Assembly (NCBI RefSeq): GCF_000003605.2
Contig: NW_003124922.1
Coordinates: 41,510-105,509 of the forward strand
Source: Saccoglossus kowalevskii
Taxonomy: Eukaryota; Hemichordata; Enteropneusta; Harrimaniidae
Reading direction: 5' to 3'
DNA length: 64,000 bases
The translations under genes were made by a program, and so were the position numbers. Positions 11,097 through 23,738 of the stretch are shown here, piece after piece; the first letter of the stretch is position 1; each line of letters starts with the position of its first letter. The notes under the pieces are model-generated. The model saw only the letters and a program-made list of their open reading frames with translations. It ran no database searches and was not told the DNA's origin.

Positions 11097-12133
11097 CGAG
11101 AGGTAGATTGACAAAAAAACAGCACTGTGTCAAGAATAATATATTTGCAAGAAATGACGGAGCAGCATATTGTATTCATATGACCAAAAATGGGATAGTA
11201 GATTAATCTCTGCAGTTTTAAAGAAGAGATAAAAGCATACCCGCATATTATAAACACCCTAAACATATTTTAAAAAAGATTCATATTCATACTGACAATT
11301 TATGTGTATTCACTACCTATAAGCAGCAGGTAAATAGAGTCAAGCCATTACCGCAGGTAAAAGCAATGGCAAATCACCAATATTTCATGTATATTAACAT
11401 AATGTCTGTATGTATCAAATTGAAAGTTAACCAAATTTATGTATTTTTTGTAGAATTTCGAGGATCCAGGCTAACGAAAACATGATGAAGATGAAATGTA
11501 CAGATTTCATAATGTTGGTTCGTACAGTTATATACTTACCTAGTAATTCTTCTTTATAGTTATAAACAAGTTTGATGATATGTAAATAGGCCGTATTAAA
11601 GTTCATATACAGATAGAGGTGTGATGGTGAAACTGAAAATGCCTTTATCATAGGACACAACATATTGTAACAATGCATAAATAGGGCGGGGCATTAGAAA
11701 CCAATATAATCTGTGTATAATATTTTCGGATTGAGCTGTTTATGAACAATTATAGCTTGAAATTTATCATTATCTGTAGCTGTTGTGTCATGTCAAAGAA
11801 AGGAAGAGATCATTATTTGTCACAATGTATTATTTCTGGATTTCTTTATCAGTGCATTCTCATTAGTGCTATACTGATACTGTATTGCAGCCTCACCAGT
11901 ATTGTGCAGTGTTGTCACAGGAGCGGGGTTAGCTATGATGGGGGAAATAGTCAAAGATATAGTCGAGCAAAATAAACAACATCCAACTATAAGTTCGCAC
12001 CAATACAATTTAGATCACAGCTACAGTCTAACACCCCCACTTGATACAATAAAATGTAAAACTGTATATAACTGTTACATAAGTTATTTTCCAAATAATA
12101 AATTGTTAAACCTTTGTAGTTTGAATTTGGTCT
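11097..12133. other. No gene recognised
   Basis: AT-rich sequence without recognisable domains. The overlapping short frames at 11740-12160 on both strands lack family resemblance and splice context. Part of this may be the degraded 3' end of the Copia fossil, which reads on the minus strand and whose RNase H region ends at 12134. Confidence 0.45.
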
Positions 12134-14622
12134 TTATATCAACCACATATCACGAGTAGTACAATACACAATACCTATTTTACCACTATTTACTTCACTG
12201 CAGATAAAATGGTATAGGATGTCAATACCTTTGGTGGCTAATGACACTGTGCCTTGGTTATCCTCCAGTATATAGGCAGCACTATATTTATAGTCTCCAG
12301 CAGTGTCACCCAACAATTGAATAAGATACAAACTCTCTTGAAAAGTAGCGGCTAGTGCAATATATTTAGCCTCACATGATGACCGGGCAACTGTAGGCGG
12401 TTTTCTTGATTTCCAGAAAATCAAAGGACCAGCTTTTGACAAGCTAAAACAATACCCAGTTGTACTACGTCTATCATCTGTAAATGATGCCCAACCAGCA
12501 TCACTATAACCAATTAACTTCAGAGTTTCACATTTTCTATAACACAATTCATAATCAAGAGTGCCCTTTAAATGTCTTAAAACATGTTTACCTGCCACCC
12601 AATGTGTTGTGACAACTTAGTAACAATCCAAGCTATATCTGGCCTAGTACATATCATGGCATATATCAAGCTACCTACTGCTTCACGATATTTTCTGGAA
12701 TCTACAAATTCATCACAATCACAATCAATTTTCTGGTCAGAAGGCATTGATTTAAGCTTTCAAAACTTTCAAGCACTTTACATAAGTATCTCTTTTGATT
12801 CATTTTTACAAAATTGTCACCTTGTTCAAAATCAATGCCCAAGAAGTAGGAAAGTATACCTAAATCTTTTATTTTGAATTTTGCATTTAACATTTGACAT
12901 CATTCATTAGTATTTCATTAATTGCCCCTATAACAATTTTATCTACCCATAGAAGTATGGCAATCATTTCACTCTCTACATGTTTTATGTACAAACAATG
13001 GTCAACAGAACTTTGTACAAAATCACTTTCTAACAAGTAGTTATGCAACAAATTGTTCCAAACTCTACCAGACTATAACCCTTAGCCACATAGCTTGCTT
13101 TATAAGTTTGAGAACCGTCTGAACTCTCTTTGACAGTCTATACCCACCGACCCCCCCCCTCCCCACTATTTTTCTGGTTCTGGATCTGGTGCCAATGAGG
13201 TTAGGGTATTATTTTCTTTCAGGGAATTCATCTCATCTCTCATTGCTATTTTCCAATACTCACAGTTCGGTGATTATATAGCTTCCTTATAAGTTTGAGG
13301 AAAATCAGATACTCTATTACAATAATCAATAGTGGACATTAATTGATCATCATCCTCAAAATCAGTAACATAATCATTGAGATGTGGTGGTGGCTTTCTT
13401 TCCCTTGCGGGATATCGTACACTTTTGCTACCCCAGTCTCAGTATCATTTTTAGGGTCTCCTATATATTAAGCTCTCTCTCCAGTATTAGGTACTACTTC
13501 GTGTTTATATCCCTCTATGGATTGGCCTTTATTACTTTCTGACCTACCAACACAAGGTGATTTGTCACTACTGATATTACGTCTTTGTTTGTCAAATGAA
13601 GATGACTACATACTATCACTGTGTGTGTTCATTTCACTAATAGAAGTGCCCTCTCTAATGAATTTCACAACTCTATATTTAAAACATTCTGCCCGTTTCT
13701 GGAAAATACACTAAATACGCTGGACTACCCTTATCATATTCCACACAAAAAACCTTTGTGCATCGTGTATCTAGTTTCTTAACATTTTGTTTATATGCAT
13801 ACTATTCGGATACAAATACTCTCATATTTGACAAGTCAGGCTTATGGCATGTTGGAATAAAGTATGGCGTTTGATTTATAAGCTTATTAAAACGGAGATT
13901 TCGTATGTATACAGACGTCATTACTGCATACGGTCACATTTCTTTACTTAATTTAGACTGAGGGAGTAAACGCTGTCGCTCAGCTGTTCCATTCTGATGA
14001 GGGGAATAAGGCGCAGAAGAATCATGCCTTATTCGGTTCTTTCCAAGAAGCACATTGAAAGCTCTTGAAGTAAATTCTGAACCATTATCTGACCTAATAC
14101 ATTTCTTATTGCCAAATGGGGCCCCGAGTCGACTATGAACCTTTCAGTAGCAGCCACAGTATCATTTTTACATTTCAGAAAGTATACAAACACCGTCCAA
14201 TAACAATCATCAGTGTACACCATGGCGTATCTATAACCCTCTTCAGAGATTGGGTATATCGGTCCCGCTAGGTCAGTAAGTACCAACAATAATTGAGTAG
14301 TTCAGCGAACACGTGGTTTTCCACTTCTACTTTGGGTCATTTTGCCACGCACACAAATATCACAACCATTTGGCTTAAAAGTTTTAACAGTTTTCTTCAT
14401 TCCCTCAACTACATTTTCTAATCTCAAAAATGCAAAGGTTGATTTTGATATGGTTGATATGGTTGTATATACTATTGTATGGCATAAATCCTCTTTGTAA
14501 TATATGAATACTTTTTTCTTATTTGCAAGTTTCTGAAATGTCTCCTCATTTCGGACCATCACACAGCTGCAATACAGTCCTGGAGTATTGTAATTTATAT
14601 CGTCACTTCCAGTCATTGCCAA
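12134..14622 (-). mobile_element. Ty1/Copia retrotransposon fossil
   Basis: Minus-strand Copia pol in the standard order. The pre-integrase/zinc region at about 14622-14302 ends in GCDICVRGKMTQSRSGKPRV. The integrase core at about 14289-14029 has LVLTDLAGPIYPISEEGYRY and TDDCYWTVFVYFLK. The integrase tail is near 13720-13560. Reverse transcriptase spans about 13300-12700, with KFKIKDLGILSYFLGIDFEQ at the C-terminal end. RNase H at about 12598-12134 has LIGYSDAGWASFTDDRRSTT, GYCFSLSKAGPLIFWKSRK and SSCEAKYIALA. gag and LTRs were not found. The element is broken at many places. The RNase H part is the best preserved, suggesting moderate age. Confidence 0.9.
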
Positions 14623-16609
14623 TATTTGTTAGGTAGTAATTAATTTATTGACCAGTAATCTAATAATGAGTTATATAATTCATTGCTTACCTATGACTTA
14701 CAAATTGTACTTGGGGGTACCAGGTGTGACCTTGTGGTGCTCCGCATGCCGTGATCCACAGTATGAGGCGTTCATCATTCTAATCGTCATACTATAGGTG
14801 TTGGTTGCACTTAGTGTCCGCACATGTATAAAAGCGATCGCATTGATAGGGGACGTGCTGGATTTTCGGAACCCACAGGACATCGAAGAATGCTTAGAGG
14901 CAAAAAAAAAACAATGAAACATTCTCAGCGAAAATCTGTCTGGTGCCACACTGAACACCAAATCCTGAATCCTTGTCAGCACCAAAGAAGAGTGATCCGT
15001 GTTCGGGTATTGGTAGAATCTACACTACAAGTCTTGAAATTACAATCAAATCAATTGAATCAACGTAACACCAATACTATACAATACACTACTCAAATCT
15101 AGTCTTATGCGTACAAGTATTATGACTATAACCTAGTCAATGTAATTTATTAGTATATACCGCAATTCTTTTTGTCATACAATATCGATTCGAGTCATAA
15201 ATACAGAAGTACAATTTAGTTATAGCATAATGTTCACAATGTCTGAATAGGAACTGCCATCAGTGTGTACCGGCCCCATACATCTATATACAACTGTCAT
15301 TCAAATTTGTACAGATTCTGCATAGACTTGCATGCATATTAAACAATTTACAGCATCAGTGCAGTTAACTGTCAATCAGGTCAGTGAATATTGTCCCAGT
15401 TATCACATATCGAATTCTATTACTTTATAACACTGATCACAACATCTAATCGTAATGTCATTCACGCTGAGCAACATGTTCTGGTTTTCATTCTGGTTTA
15501 CAAGATCGAGATCCATCAGCTCCTTTTATATTGTTTTAATATATCAACTGTAACTACGTTTAACATGGCAGAATAATATGCTGTTCAGTGTAGCTTCCAA
15601 ATCATGACCAGTGACCACTATTGCCATGCCTATGATTGAGCCTATGTGAAAGGGTTCATGTTAGCGTGAAGATCACATTACATCACTAATGGAACTAGTT
15701 GTTGAAAAATTCACCTCCTAACTAATAACTCGGAAAAAACAACTATTACTTCCGGAGAGCCATTTTAGCATACCTGGGGTTTGGAAAGTTTCAGCAGCAC
15801 TTATATCGAAGCTGTTATTGTATTGTACAACCCCAATTCATTGTTCTGTGGGAAAGATGTTTGCCTACTTCAGCACAATTACAATGGTTGATTCATTTAA
15901 TTGATACTGCAGCGAAAATGCAATGAGTTTTGAAGGAAGGTACATGGAGTGCAGTTACATGTATTACATCAGGAGCTGATAGATCTTAAAAGCCACACGT
16001 CATTCGTCATATGGGTAAAAATAGATATATTACATGCCCTACCATCAAAGAACAGCCACTTGAATTAGTGTACTTGGTAATCAGAACAATTGTTCGAATG
16101 GTGATAGAAGCATGAAAATTGGCACAAATATTCTTTATAGAATATACTTTTAGAAAAAACGTGTTGGCCAAAAAATCCAAAATGGCCACCGAATTCAAGA
16201 TGGCCGACATGAGACAACCAAAATATCACTAATACTCGTTTAAAAGCTTTATAATGACCTACCATTTAATTTGTTATGGATGAAACACATTTATATCATC
16301 TTATAAACATAAAAAGTATAAACTTCTGATAATTTCAGTATGTATAATTTTATACCGCTACATACCACACTCTATTTTCATTCTTAGAACAGTTTTATTA
16401 AAAAAAGTTCAGCTATAAATGCAACCTCTTTTTGTCAGTCATTTTACCATATTTTAAAACATTTGCTATTGTTTATGCCACGAACAATGAAATCACACCC
16501 AATAAAATAACAAAAACAATATTTTGTATATAATAATATTATTTGTTTCAGTTCTGATGACATGTGTTCCTATAATATTTTAAAGTCATTCTTGTTCCAT
16601 CGTCTTTTT
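14623..16609. other. No gene recognised
   Basis: No confident coding region. The 14690-14990 interval has open frames on both strands and could be remnants of Copia gag, but I cannot recognise a gag motif. At 16160-16205 there is a short AAATGGCCACC / AAGATGGCCGAC doublet of a kind common in invertebrate repeats. The rest is AT-rich with no discernible structure. Confidence 0.45.
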
Positions 16610-17141
16610 CAGTCGCATGTTTCAGATGTACAAATGCTCTGTACAAAGTCCACCTCTTCATGTGTGCAAGAAATGCTTTCTCTGTCATTCTGGTCGTTAT
16701 CTGTTGTTGCATACACAAGGCCACACTTCATAGTCTGCAGTCTAGCAGAGGAAACAGTTTTTGGTTTTTTTCATCATTCTGTAAGAAATTTAGCCAGTTT
16801 TTTGGTATTCTTCTAGTTTTAGTCACCTTCCTTCTGCTTCCCTTTCCTCTTAGAGCTCTTGTGTAGACTTTGAGACTGTCGGACTTGTACTGAACAAATA
16901 GAACATCAACAAGTTTGTACTGACAAGTAAAGTTTTTCCTGCAAAGTTGATGTCTGCATACTTCTGAAGGATACAAAAAGTGGACAAGACCAGACCCATC
17001 AATTAAAAGAGCCTCTGCATCAGGATCCACTGTTTCAACATTGATAAGCTCCTCAAGAGCAAGTGCTAGATATGATGTTTTATAGGTATACACACCTCCA
17101 TTGTTGCTGATGGATGCATGAACATCACTGAAGTTTGACAC
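16610..17141 (-). pseudogene. Fragment of a multicopy metazoan protein family of unknown function
   Basis: The minus-strand frame from 17141 contains AEALLIDGSGLVHFLYPSE, then YKLVDVLFVQYKSDSLKVYT, RALRGKGSRRKVTKTRRIPK and NWLNFLQNDEKNQKLF. From memory these match a large uncharacterised family in many invertebrates, with consensus like SLKxxTRxKRGxGxRRxVT and NWxxFLRxDxNKxELF. After a frame change the sequence resumes as CTHEEVDF near 16640, matching the family's later CxHEEADT block. The N-terminal LIDGSGLVHFL hints at a PIN/FEN-like nuclease fold, which is inference. The fragment is short relative to the family and frameshifted, so it is most likely a dead copy. Confidence 0.6.
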
Positions 17142-18150
17142 TGATTCCTTTTTATCACTTTTTATAAGCTGATCTTATTGATTCTGATAGGAATACATAG
17201 TATTAAATCCGGTTTGTTATTATTTTATTTGAATGTGTATTGTGCTTATTATTTTAATCTGTCGCTATAAAAGTTTCATCTTGCCTTCTCGACGCCTCTT
17301 GAGACCATTTCGAAAGCCTGGCCTAGACCAGTAAATCACGTCTAGAATACATAGTTATAAGGATTACAATATGATAGCGCATTATGGGAAGACTGCCATG
17401 TCACATAGTTCCAAATATGAAACATTAGAATATGCACTATATGCCAGAACTTGTTATTTGCGCGAACAAATTCAGAAAACACAAAAAAAGCATTCCATTC
17501 AGACCACCTACTTTTGTAACATTTATTTTATTAAGCCCGTGATTCATTGTCTTAGATGTATCAGTTTTTTTTTTTTATGTATATTCTTATTATTATTTTG
17601 TTGACAGGTGTTACTGTCAAAGGTGATTATTGGAAGTGAGATTTTGGAGCGTGAGTATTACCAGTGATATGCGTCCACAATGCTTCAGTATAATACATTG
17701 TTTAGGGTTTCAAGTCTGTTTGCTACTGCAATCTAGACATGGTTGGTGCATGATTGCCAAATAATGTTTACACATGTGCTTCATTGGTCCAACTTACCTT
17801 CACTTTAAAAAAACGACCAACTGATTACTCACGATATTATCTTTTTTGTTCAGATGGCCAACAAGAATGTAAATGTAGAGTAAATTCAAATGTCAATGCT
17901 ACTCTAAAAGGTTGATTTAAGTTGATTTAAGAATGATGACAATTATTGACGATTTCTATAAATAATTCTCAGTGGCGAATTTAAAATGACACGAAGCTTT
18001 TTAATTTAGGTATACAACCAGTGGAAATGTGCTTCACGTAAATAGATCCGGGGTTAATCATGTTAATATGTAGGACTGTAAACTAGCAGCTTTCGTACTA
18101 TGACATTTTATGTTCATCCAGAGGTTCCATGGCTATTAAAAGTGATGTAT
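17142..18150. other. No gene recognised; left flank of the assembly gap
   Basis: No domain-bearing frame. It might contain the unseen 5' exons (signal peptide) of the LDLa-CAP gene downstream, but I found no convincing signal-peptide exon. The last 30 bases before the gap (GAGGTTCCATGGCTATTAAA...) resemble the first bases after it. Confidence 0.4.
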
Positions 18151-19030
18151 NNNNNNNNNNNNNNNNNNNNNNNNNNNNNNNNNNNNNNNNNNNNNNNNNN
18201 NNNNNNNNNNNNNNNNNNNNNNNNNNNNNNNNNNNNNNNNNNNNNNNNNNNNNNNNNNNNNNNNNNNNNNNNNNNNNNNNNNNNNNNNNNNNNNNNNNNN
18301 NNNNNNNNNNNNNNNNNNNNNNNNNNNNNNNNNNNNNNNNNNNNNNNNNNNNNNNNNNNNNNNNNNNNNNNNNNNNNNNNNNNNNNNNNNNNNNNNNNNN
18401 NNNNNNNNNNNNNNNNNNNNNNNNNNNNNNNNNNNNNNNNNNNNNNNNNNNNNNNNNNNNNNNNNNNNNNNNNNNNNNNNNNNNNNNNNNNNNNNNNNNN
18501 NNNNNNNNNNNNNNNNNNNNNNNNNNNNNNNNNNNNNNNNNNNNNNNNNNNNNNNNNNNNNNNNNNNNNNNNNNNNNNNNNNNNNNNNNNNNNNNNNNNN
18601 NNNNNNNNNNNNNNNNNNNNNNNNNNNNNNNNNNNNNNNNNNNNNNNNNNNNNNNNNNNNNNNNNNNNNNNNNNNNNNNNNNNNNNNNNNNNNNNNNNNN
18701 NNNNNNNNNNNNNNNNNNNNNNNNNNNNNNNNNNNNNNNNNNNNNNNNNNNNNNNNNNNNNNNNNNNNNNNNNNNNNNNNNNNNNNNNNNNNNNNNNNNN
18801 NNNNNNNNNNNNNNNNNNNNNNNNNNNNNNNNNNNNNNNNNNNNNNNNNNNNNNNNNNNNNNNNNNNNNNNNNNNNNNNNNNNNNNNNNNNNNNNNNNNN
18901 NNNNNNNNNNNNNNNNNNNNNNNNNNNNNNNNNNNNNNNNNNNNNNNNNNNNNNNNNNNNNNNNNNNNNNNNNNNNNNNNNNNNNNNNNNNNNNNNNNNN
19001 NNNNNNNNNNNNNNNNNNNNNNNNNNNNNN
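18151..19030. other. Assembly gap (880 N)
   Basis: A run of 880 undetermined bases. The left edge TCCATGGCTATTAAAAGTGA and right edge TCCATGCTATAAAGTGATG are near-identical, and the right edge corresponds to the sequence that follows an LDLa exon in the units downstream (ATCCATGGTATAAGGGTTGT at about 19929). The gap therefore probably hides repeat sequence. Confidence 0.95.
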
Positions 19031-19694
19031 TCCATGCTATAAAGTGATGTATGTAGCGAATTAAGGTTAAGGTTTCTCTATAGCAAAGTTAGAGGTTTCA
19101 TAACCCAGCATTTGATTTCAGAAAACGGTGTTACGTGGAGCGAGGTTTTACGTTCATATATGTGCCTTTAATTTTACTTAGTTAAACTGAATGGTGACAT
19201 ATTTATGCCCGAAAATATTTTATTCGTGGATGGCTTTATTTGTCTGTATATTTTACGTCTTATATAAGTGGCGTAAAGAAGAAGGCTGAGTTGTGAGAGT
19301 AAATCGCATGTTTATATGTTCGTATACGTGACTGTAGTTTTGATTGGGTTGGGGAGAATAACTTCAATTACTTATTCCAACCGTGACATATTGCTGAAAT
19401 CATGCTGTACAGCAGATGTGTAGTGTATGCACGAATGGGAAACAGTAAAACAATAGTCACATGGTTTTCTGGCCATATGGAATTAAACGGTTTTGACCGC
19501 TTATCGGATTTCGTCTTGAAACCATGGAACAACTGTTATTCCTCATCTGTCAACCATTTTGGTATTATTTGCATATTAGTACGTACAATCTTCAATGCTT
19601 CAACTTTTGCGGTAGACGTATACGACGTCCTGATCTTCTAAGAGGTTGCATACACTTTAATCAATTAACACTGCTTTTATTTTGTGTTTGGCAG

Positions 19695-19834
19695 ATGCTT
19701 TTTATAGCGGAGATTGTCTCCCTGATCACCCTTATACGTGTTTATATGTCAACTATGCATGTCGTCACACAGAATATGTGATGGTAAAGTTGATTGTCCG
19801 GATTCTAGTGTTGGAGTTAATTGTAATTCCAAAG
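19695..19834 (+). pseudogene. Broken LDL-receptor class A exon (unit 1)
   Basis: The acceptor TTTGGCAG precedes DAFYSGDCLPDHPYTC, matching the start of the LDLa exons at 24498 and 25467. Compared with them the exon is 140 instead of 141 bases: a single-base loss in the middle shifts the frame, so MSSHRICDGKVDCPDSS is read in another frame. The donor is also altered: the others have AAAGGTAAGAAT, this one AAAGGAAAAAAT. Both changes mean it cannot be spliced and read as a module. It records an earlier expansion of the LDLa array. Confidence 0.85.
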
Positions 19835-20604
19835 GAAAAAATAATTTCAACAATCCACATGTTACAAGTACATTAAGAAGTGCACAAGCTCACATTTTTC
19901 TAGGGGACGAGGCACATTGTTGTCAGAGCATCCATGGTATAAGGGTTGTAAAAATTGTTATTACCAAAATTAATGATTTTTATGACCTAATTTGAATTGA
20001 GTGATTCTATAACCTAGCATTTGATTTGCGGAAAACGGTAAACGATGTAACGTAGAGAAGGCATGCGTGTAGTGCCGGGCTAAGTTCGTGTTTCATGTTC
20101 ATATATGTGCCTATAATTCCAATTACTTGTTTGTAACTGGGTAGATCGTTTTGACCAGAATTATACTTATACTTATAGATCTCAGAATTATACTTATACT
20201 TATAGATCTCACGTTTATATGATTGTATATATTTAATTGGACTGCATTAGAAGAGGATGACTTCAATTATTTTTTTGTATAATTATTTTGCTGTACAGCA
20301 GATCTGTAGTGAATATACGAATGGCAAATGAAAAACAATTGTTACATGGTCTGCTGGCCATATTTAATTTACAAAACATTGCATTAAACAATTGTTACTG
20401 CTTATCGGATTTCGTTTGGAAACCATAAAACAAGTATTATACCCCATCTGTCAACCATTTGGTGCTATTATTTATGATGAATCATTGCGTAAAGAAAGTA
20501 CAAACTAAGTACAATCTATGTGCAGCATAAATTGCCTCAAACTTTGCATTAGACTACGTGTACAACGCCTTGATTGGTCTTCTGAGATGCATAGTTTAAT
20601 CAAA

Positions 20605-23428
20605 TAATGACTTTCAGACGATCTCTTGAGGGCGCTGCCCGCGTGCTGCGTTGGTCTGTGTGTTCTTGGACTGTTTCGTCAGTCTACACGTTGCCACGTA
20701 ACACTTTGCAGCATTTTGTTTTATTAGCATCGTTTCCCACGCTATGGAAGACCATTCAGTTACCACGGTTAACAGCTCCTTCAAACCAACAACGCCTAAC
20801 TGAATCAATCTATCAGTTCACTAGTTTCACGAACGATTGGTTCGCTAAAAGAAAAACATCAGGTATCTTACGAACAGATAAAAAACGCATCAGAAAAAAT
20901 AAATAAAAGGCACAGAAAGACAAGAAGTTGAAAATCCCAAGGTTTTTACTCCAGCGAGTCACCCCTCCAAGTACCTCTAGTTGGCTGCCCAAAACTTTAT
21001 CAGTTAACAAGAAAGCTGTCGCTCTGCTATTGTATTGGGCGGTTCCTTAATTGAATACTGGCGACAGTTATTGACTAGATCAAGATACCAGTGCGTTGTG
21101 CAGTGATTGCGAGTCTTCTACAGGTGTTGGGTCGGATAGGCTTTGTTCTATTTGCGTGCATGTGACATTTCTCCTGTTGTATCTAGGCGTAGCCCTTCAA
21201 CGGTTAGTTTTGCCTGGTTTTGGATTAGTGTCCTACACTTAGTTTTAGACAATTCCTTAGATTTCCGGGACTAATCTGTCATTGCCATTTTGCTCGCTAC
21301 CGCTGCTATCAAGGGAAGTTGCATTTAATTATATATTGTATACATGCTAACCTCCATGTTTTAAGAACAAATTTCACTGTGAAGACATGAACACTTCTCG
21401 GGAGATGTTGAAGCCAGACCAAATCCTATTCAAATTTGATTTTAAATCCGGGAATCACTGTATCGATATTTTCTCTGAGCACCGCAAGTCCCAGGGTCTG
21501 CTTGACATTATAGTTATAGGTTATTTTCAATTTTTTGCGTCCTGTCATCCGGTTTAAGCTCGGTTCCCTATATTTTCACCAAGATGCTTCTTCCATTGGT
21601 AAGTAAGTGGCGGGGGAGGGCGAATCTATATAATTTTGTATTTTTGTCTGGGGCAAGAGATACCTTTTATTTCGCATCTCTATGCGCTGCCGAGGTTGGA
21701 GCGGATTCGAGATCGTTTGGGTTTTAAGAAAGTGACAGCTGGTCAGATTCACACGCAGCAAGGTTTCAGCTAAACACGTGACACACGCTACCGGACAAAA
21801 CATATCTATGCAGTTAAGTGTAGGTAATATTACACTGCTGAAAAGTAGGGCTTTTTACAAGGAAATTAACCAGTCAGTATTCAGTACCGTGAGTCAGTCG
21901 AAAGCCGCATTTGTGGAACTTCGGTTTTGGAAAGTACGGTCACGTAGTTATGTCGCACACCTCTCACAACATGTTTAGTATATTCGGACGCCTCAAGCGT
22001 CGTATTTGGGGGTATTGTTGTCGAGTATGGTGATTCTATTGTCCACGGTATATGTGATGAGACGCAGGTGTGAAAGGTCGCAGTTCAACTTGGAGATAGC
22101 CGCAGGTTAAGGGTCTGAATGTTGTCAGTCACACTGTTAATTGGTTCACAGACTTTCAGAATGTTGTGTCTATTGTACACAAAGGAAGTATATTGTAAGA
22201 TATTGCGCTGGCTATTTTTAGCCTTTGCAGCCGTTTTGTGATTTTCGTTGGATAGGATACCAAGGGGGGTTTTCGGGCGGCAGTCGTCGTGTTGCGTCCT
22301 ATTCGATATGGGACTCATAGCGACGTATACAACGCGTGTAAAATACATTATTTATTTACGTATACATAAAATTCGAACACGCACTGCGCGACGACCACCG
22401 CGCTTTAACGCAAGAGCAGATTACATTATTAAATGATCGACTTCGATGATTGGTCAATTAATGTACATCTACATATTTAATGCTTTAAACGCTAAATGGG
22501 GTTCTTTTCATAGAATTTTAAATTCGCTAGATTTAAGTCCCGTTTTTGATGGCATGCACGGAGACAGTATACGCTACTATATCCGGATGGTTCGCATTTT
22601 GCAAGATTCATTACTGACTCGCTCGACCTGCCAACAAGAGCCGGTACATTCATTGCCGAGAGCTCGAGGGGTTAACACTGTTTTTTGCATGCTGGCTCTA
22701 CTCATTGATTTTGAATTACAGTGAGACAAAATCCCACTGAATTTTATTCAGAATTAGTTCGTGCTCCATACGTAATTAACTTTCCGCTTTACGCGAGATG
22801 CGGCCGACCAGATTGTTTATTCATATACTTGCCACGGTGTTACAAGATTGGAAAAGCTATTCGTGCTCGGCTCGAGTAGCCAGCTGGGTCCATAGTAGCA
22901 AATTAAATGATTTTTTGATATCAGCCCATATCCCGCTTCACAGGGCGGCAATGATGTCACATTCTTATGTGCAAATGTTATTTTATGTTAGTTTGTTCAG
23001 TTATTAGTTATTATACATTTGTCACTTTTTCCCGGTTACGAATATATTTAAGTCTGAGGTTTGGCAGGCGTTGAGGATATTGGACCAACCTTACGTTCAT
23101 GTTGTGTTATACTGGCCACCCAGATTTAACTCGACTGCTAAAAGTTACACACATGCATTTAACAGGGGAGGGCTATGTTAAGTTTGTCCAGAACATGATT
23201 TCCAAGTGCTTCAAGTCCAGCTCGTCCACTTGTCGATGTATCTGATTAGCTTGACTGAGGGCGCTCTTCTGAGTGTTAGTACAAAGCAACAGCCCTTTTG
23301 TCAAAAGCATCGTCTAGTTCGTAATGCGACTTCTCGGTTACCAAGAAGTTGGCTGTATCGGCTTCAATGATTCACAGCCTTGTCGAACACATTGAACATT
23401 TACTTTACCATACATTTCCCACATGTTA
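20605..23428 (+). mobile_element. DIRS-like retroelement fossil
   Basis: Inserted in LDLa unit 2, where unit homology stops at about 20604 and resumes at about 23429 (ACATGTTACAAGTACATT). Parts on the plus strand: reverse transcriptase near 21420-21600 (LFKFDFKSGNHCIDIF and GLSSVPYIFTKMLLPLV, both DIRS-type); an RNase H region near 21980-22350 (VNWFTDFQNVVSIVHKGS); and the region that follows it in DIRS elements near 22400-22500 (FNARADYIIK, FNALNAKWGSFH). A tyrosine recombinase was not recognised. The terminal sequences GAGGGCGCTGCCCGCGTG at the left and CATTTACTTTACCATACATT at the right recur in the 23739-24420 insert. The element is broken at many places. Confidence 0.85.
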
Positions 23429-23738
23429 CAAGTACATTAACAAAGTTAACCAGCTTTATAGGGACTAGGCAAATTGCTATGATACCATCCTTGGTATAAG
23501 AGTTGTAAAAATCGCGATTAGCAAACATTTTAATTTGACCTATTATTTGCTTTTTTATTTGAATTAAGTGCTTTCATAACCTAGCATTTGATTTGCGGTA
23601 AACGGTCTAACGTTGATAGCGTCTGCTTGTAGTGCCGAGCTAAGTTTGTGTTTCAAAACTGCATGGTGACATATTCGTCCCCGAAAATGTTTGTAACTGG
23701 GTAGATCGTTTTGACCAGAATTATACTTAGCTTTATAC

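Noticed and set aside
10917-11266. Two minus-strand frames (65 and 76 codons) resembling membrane peptides
   Set aside because: They overlap the right arm of the foldback element, and the left arm shows equivalent sequence without a conserved frame.
14690-15102. Possible Copia gag or an independent gene upstream of the Copia pol fossil
   Set aside because: Open frames exist on both strands but no gag or zinc-knuckle motif could be recognised.
18100-19064. Three apparent long open frames of about 300 codons
   Set aside because: They consist almost wholly of undetermined bases in the assembly gap.
20607-20906. 99-codon plus-strand frame right after unit 2
   Set aside because: It begins exactly at the DIRS insertion and consists of that element's terminal region; no protein family resemblance.
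22446-23007. Two plus-strand frames as host exons
   Set aside because: They lie inside the DIRS element, and the first matches the segment following RNase H in DIRS elements.
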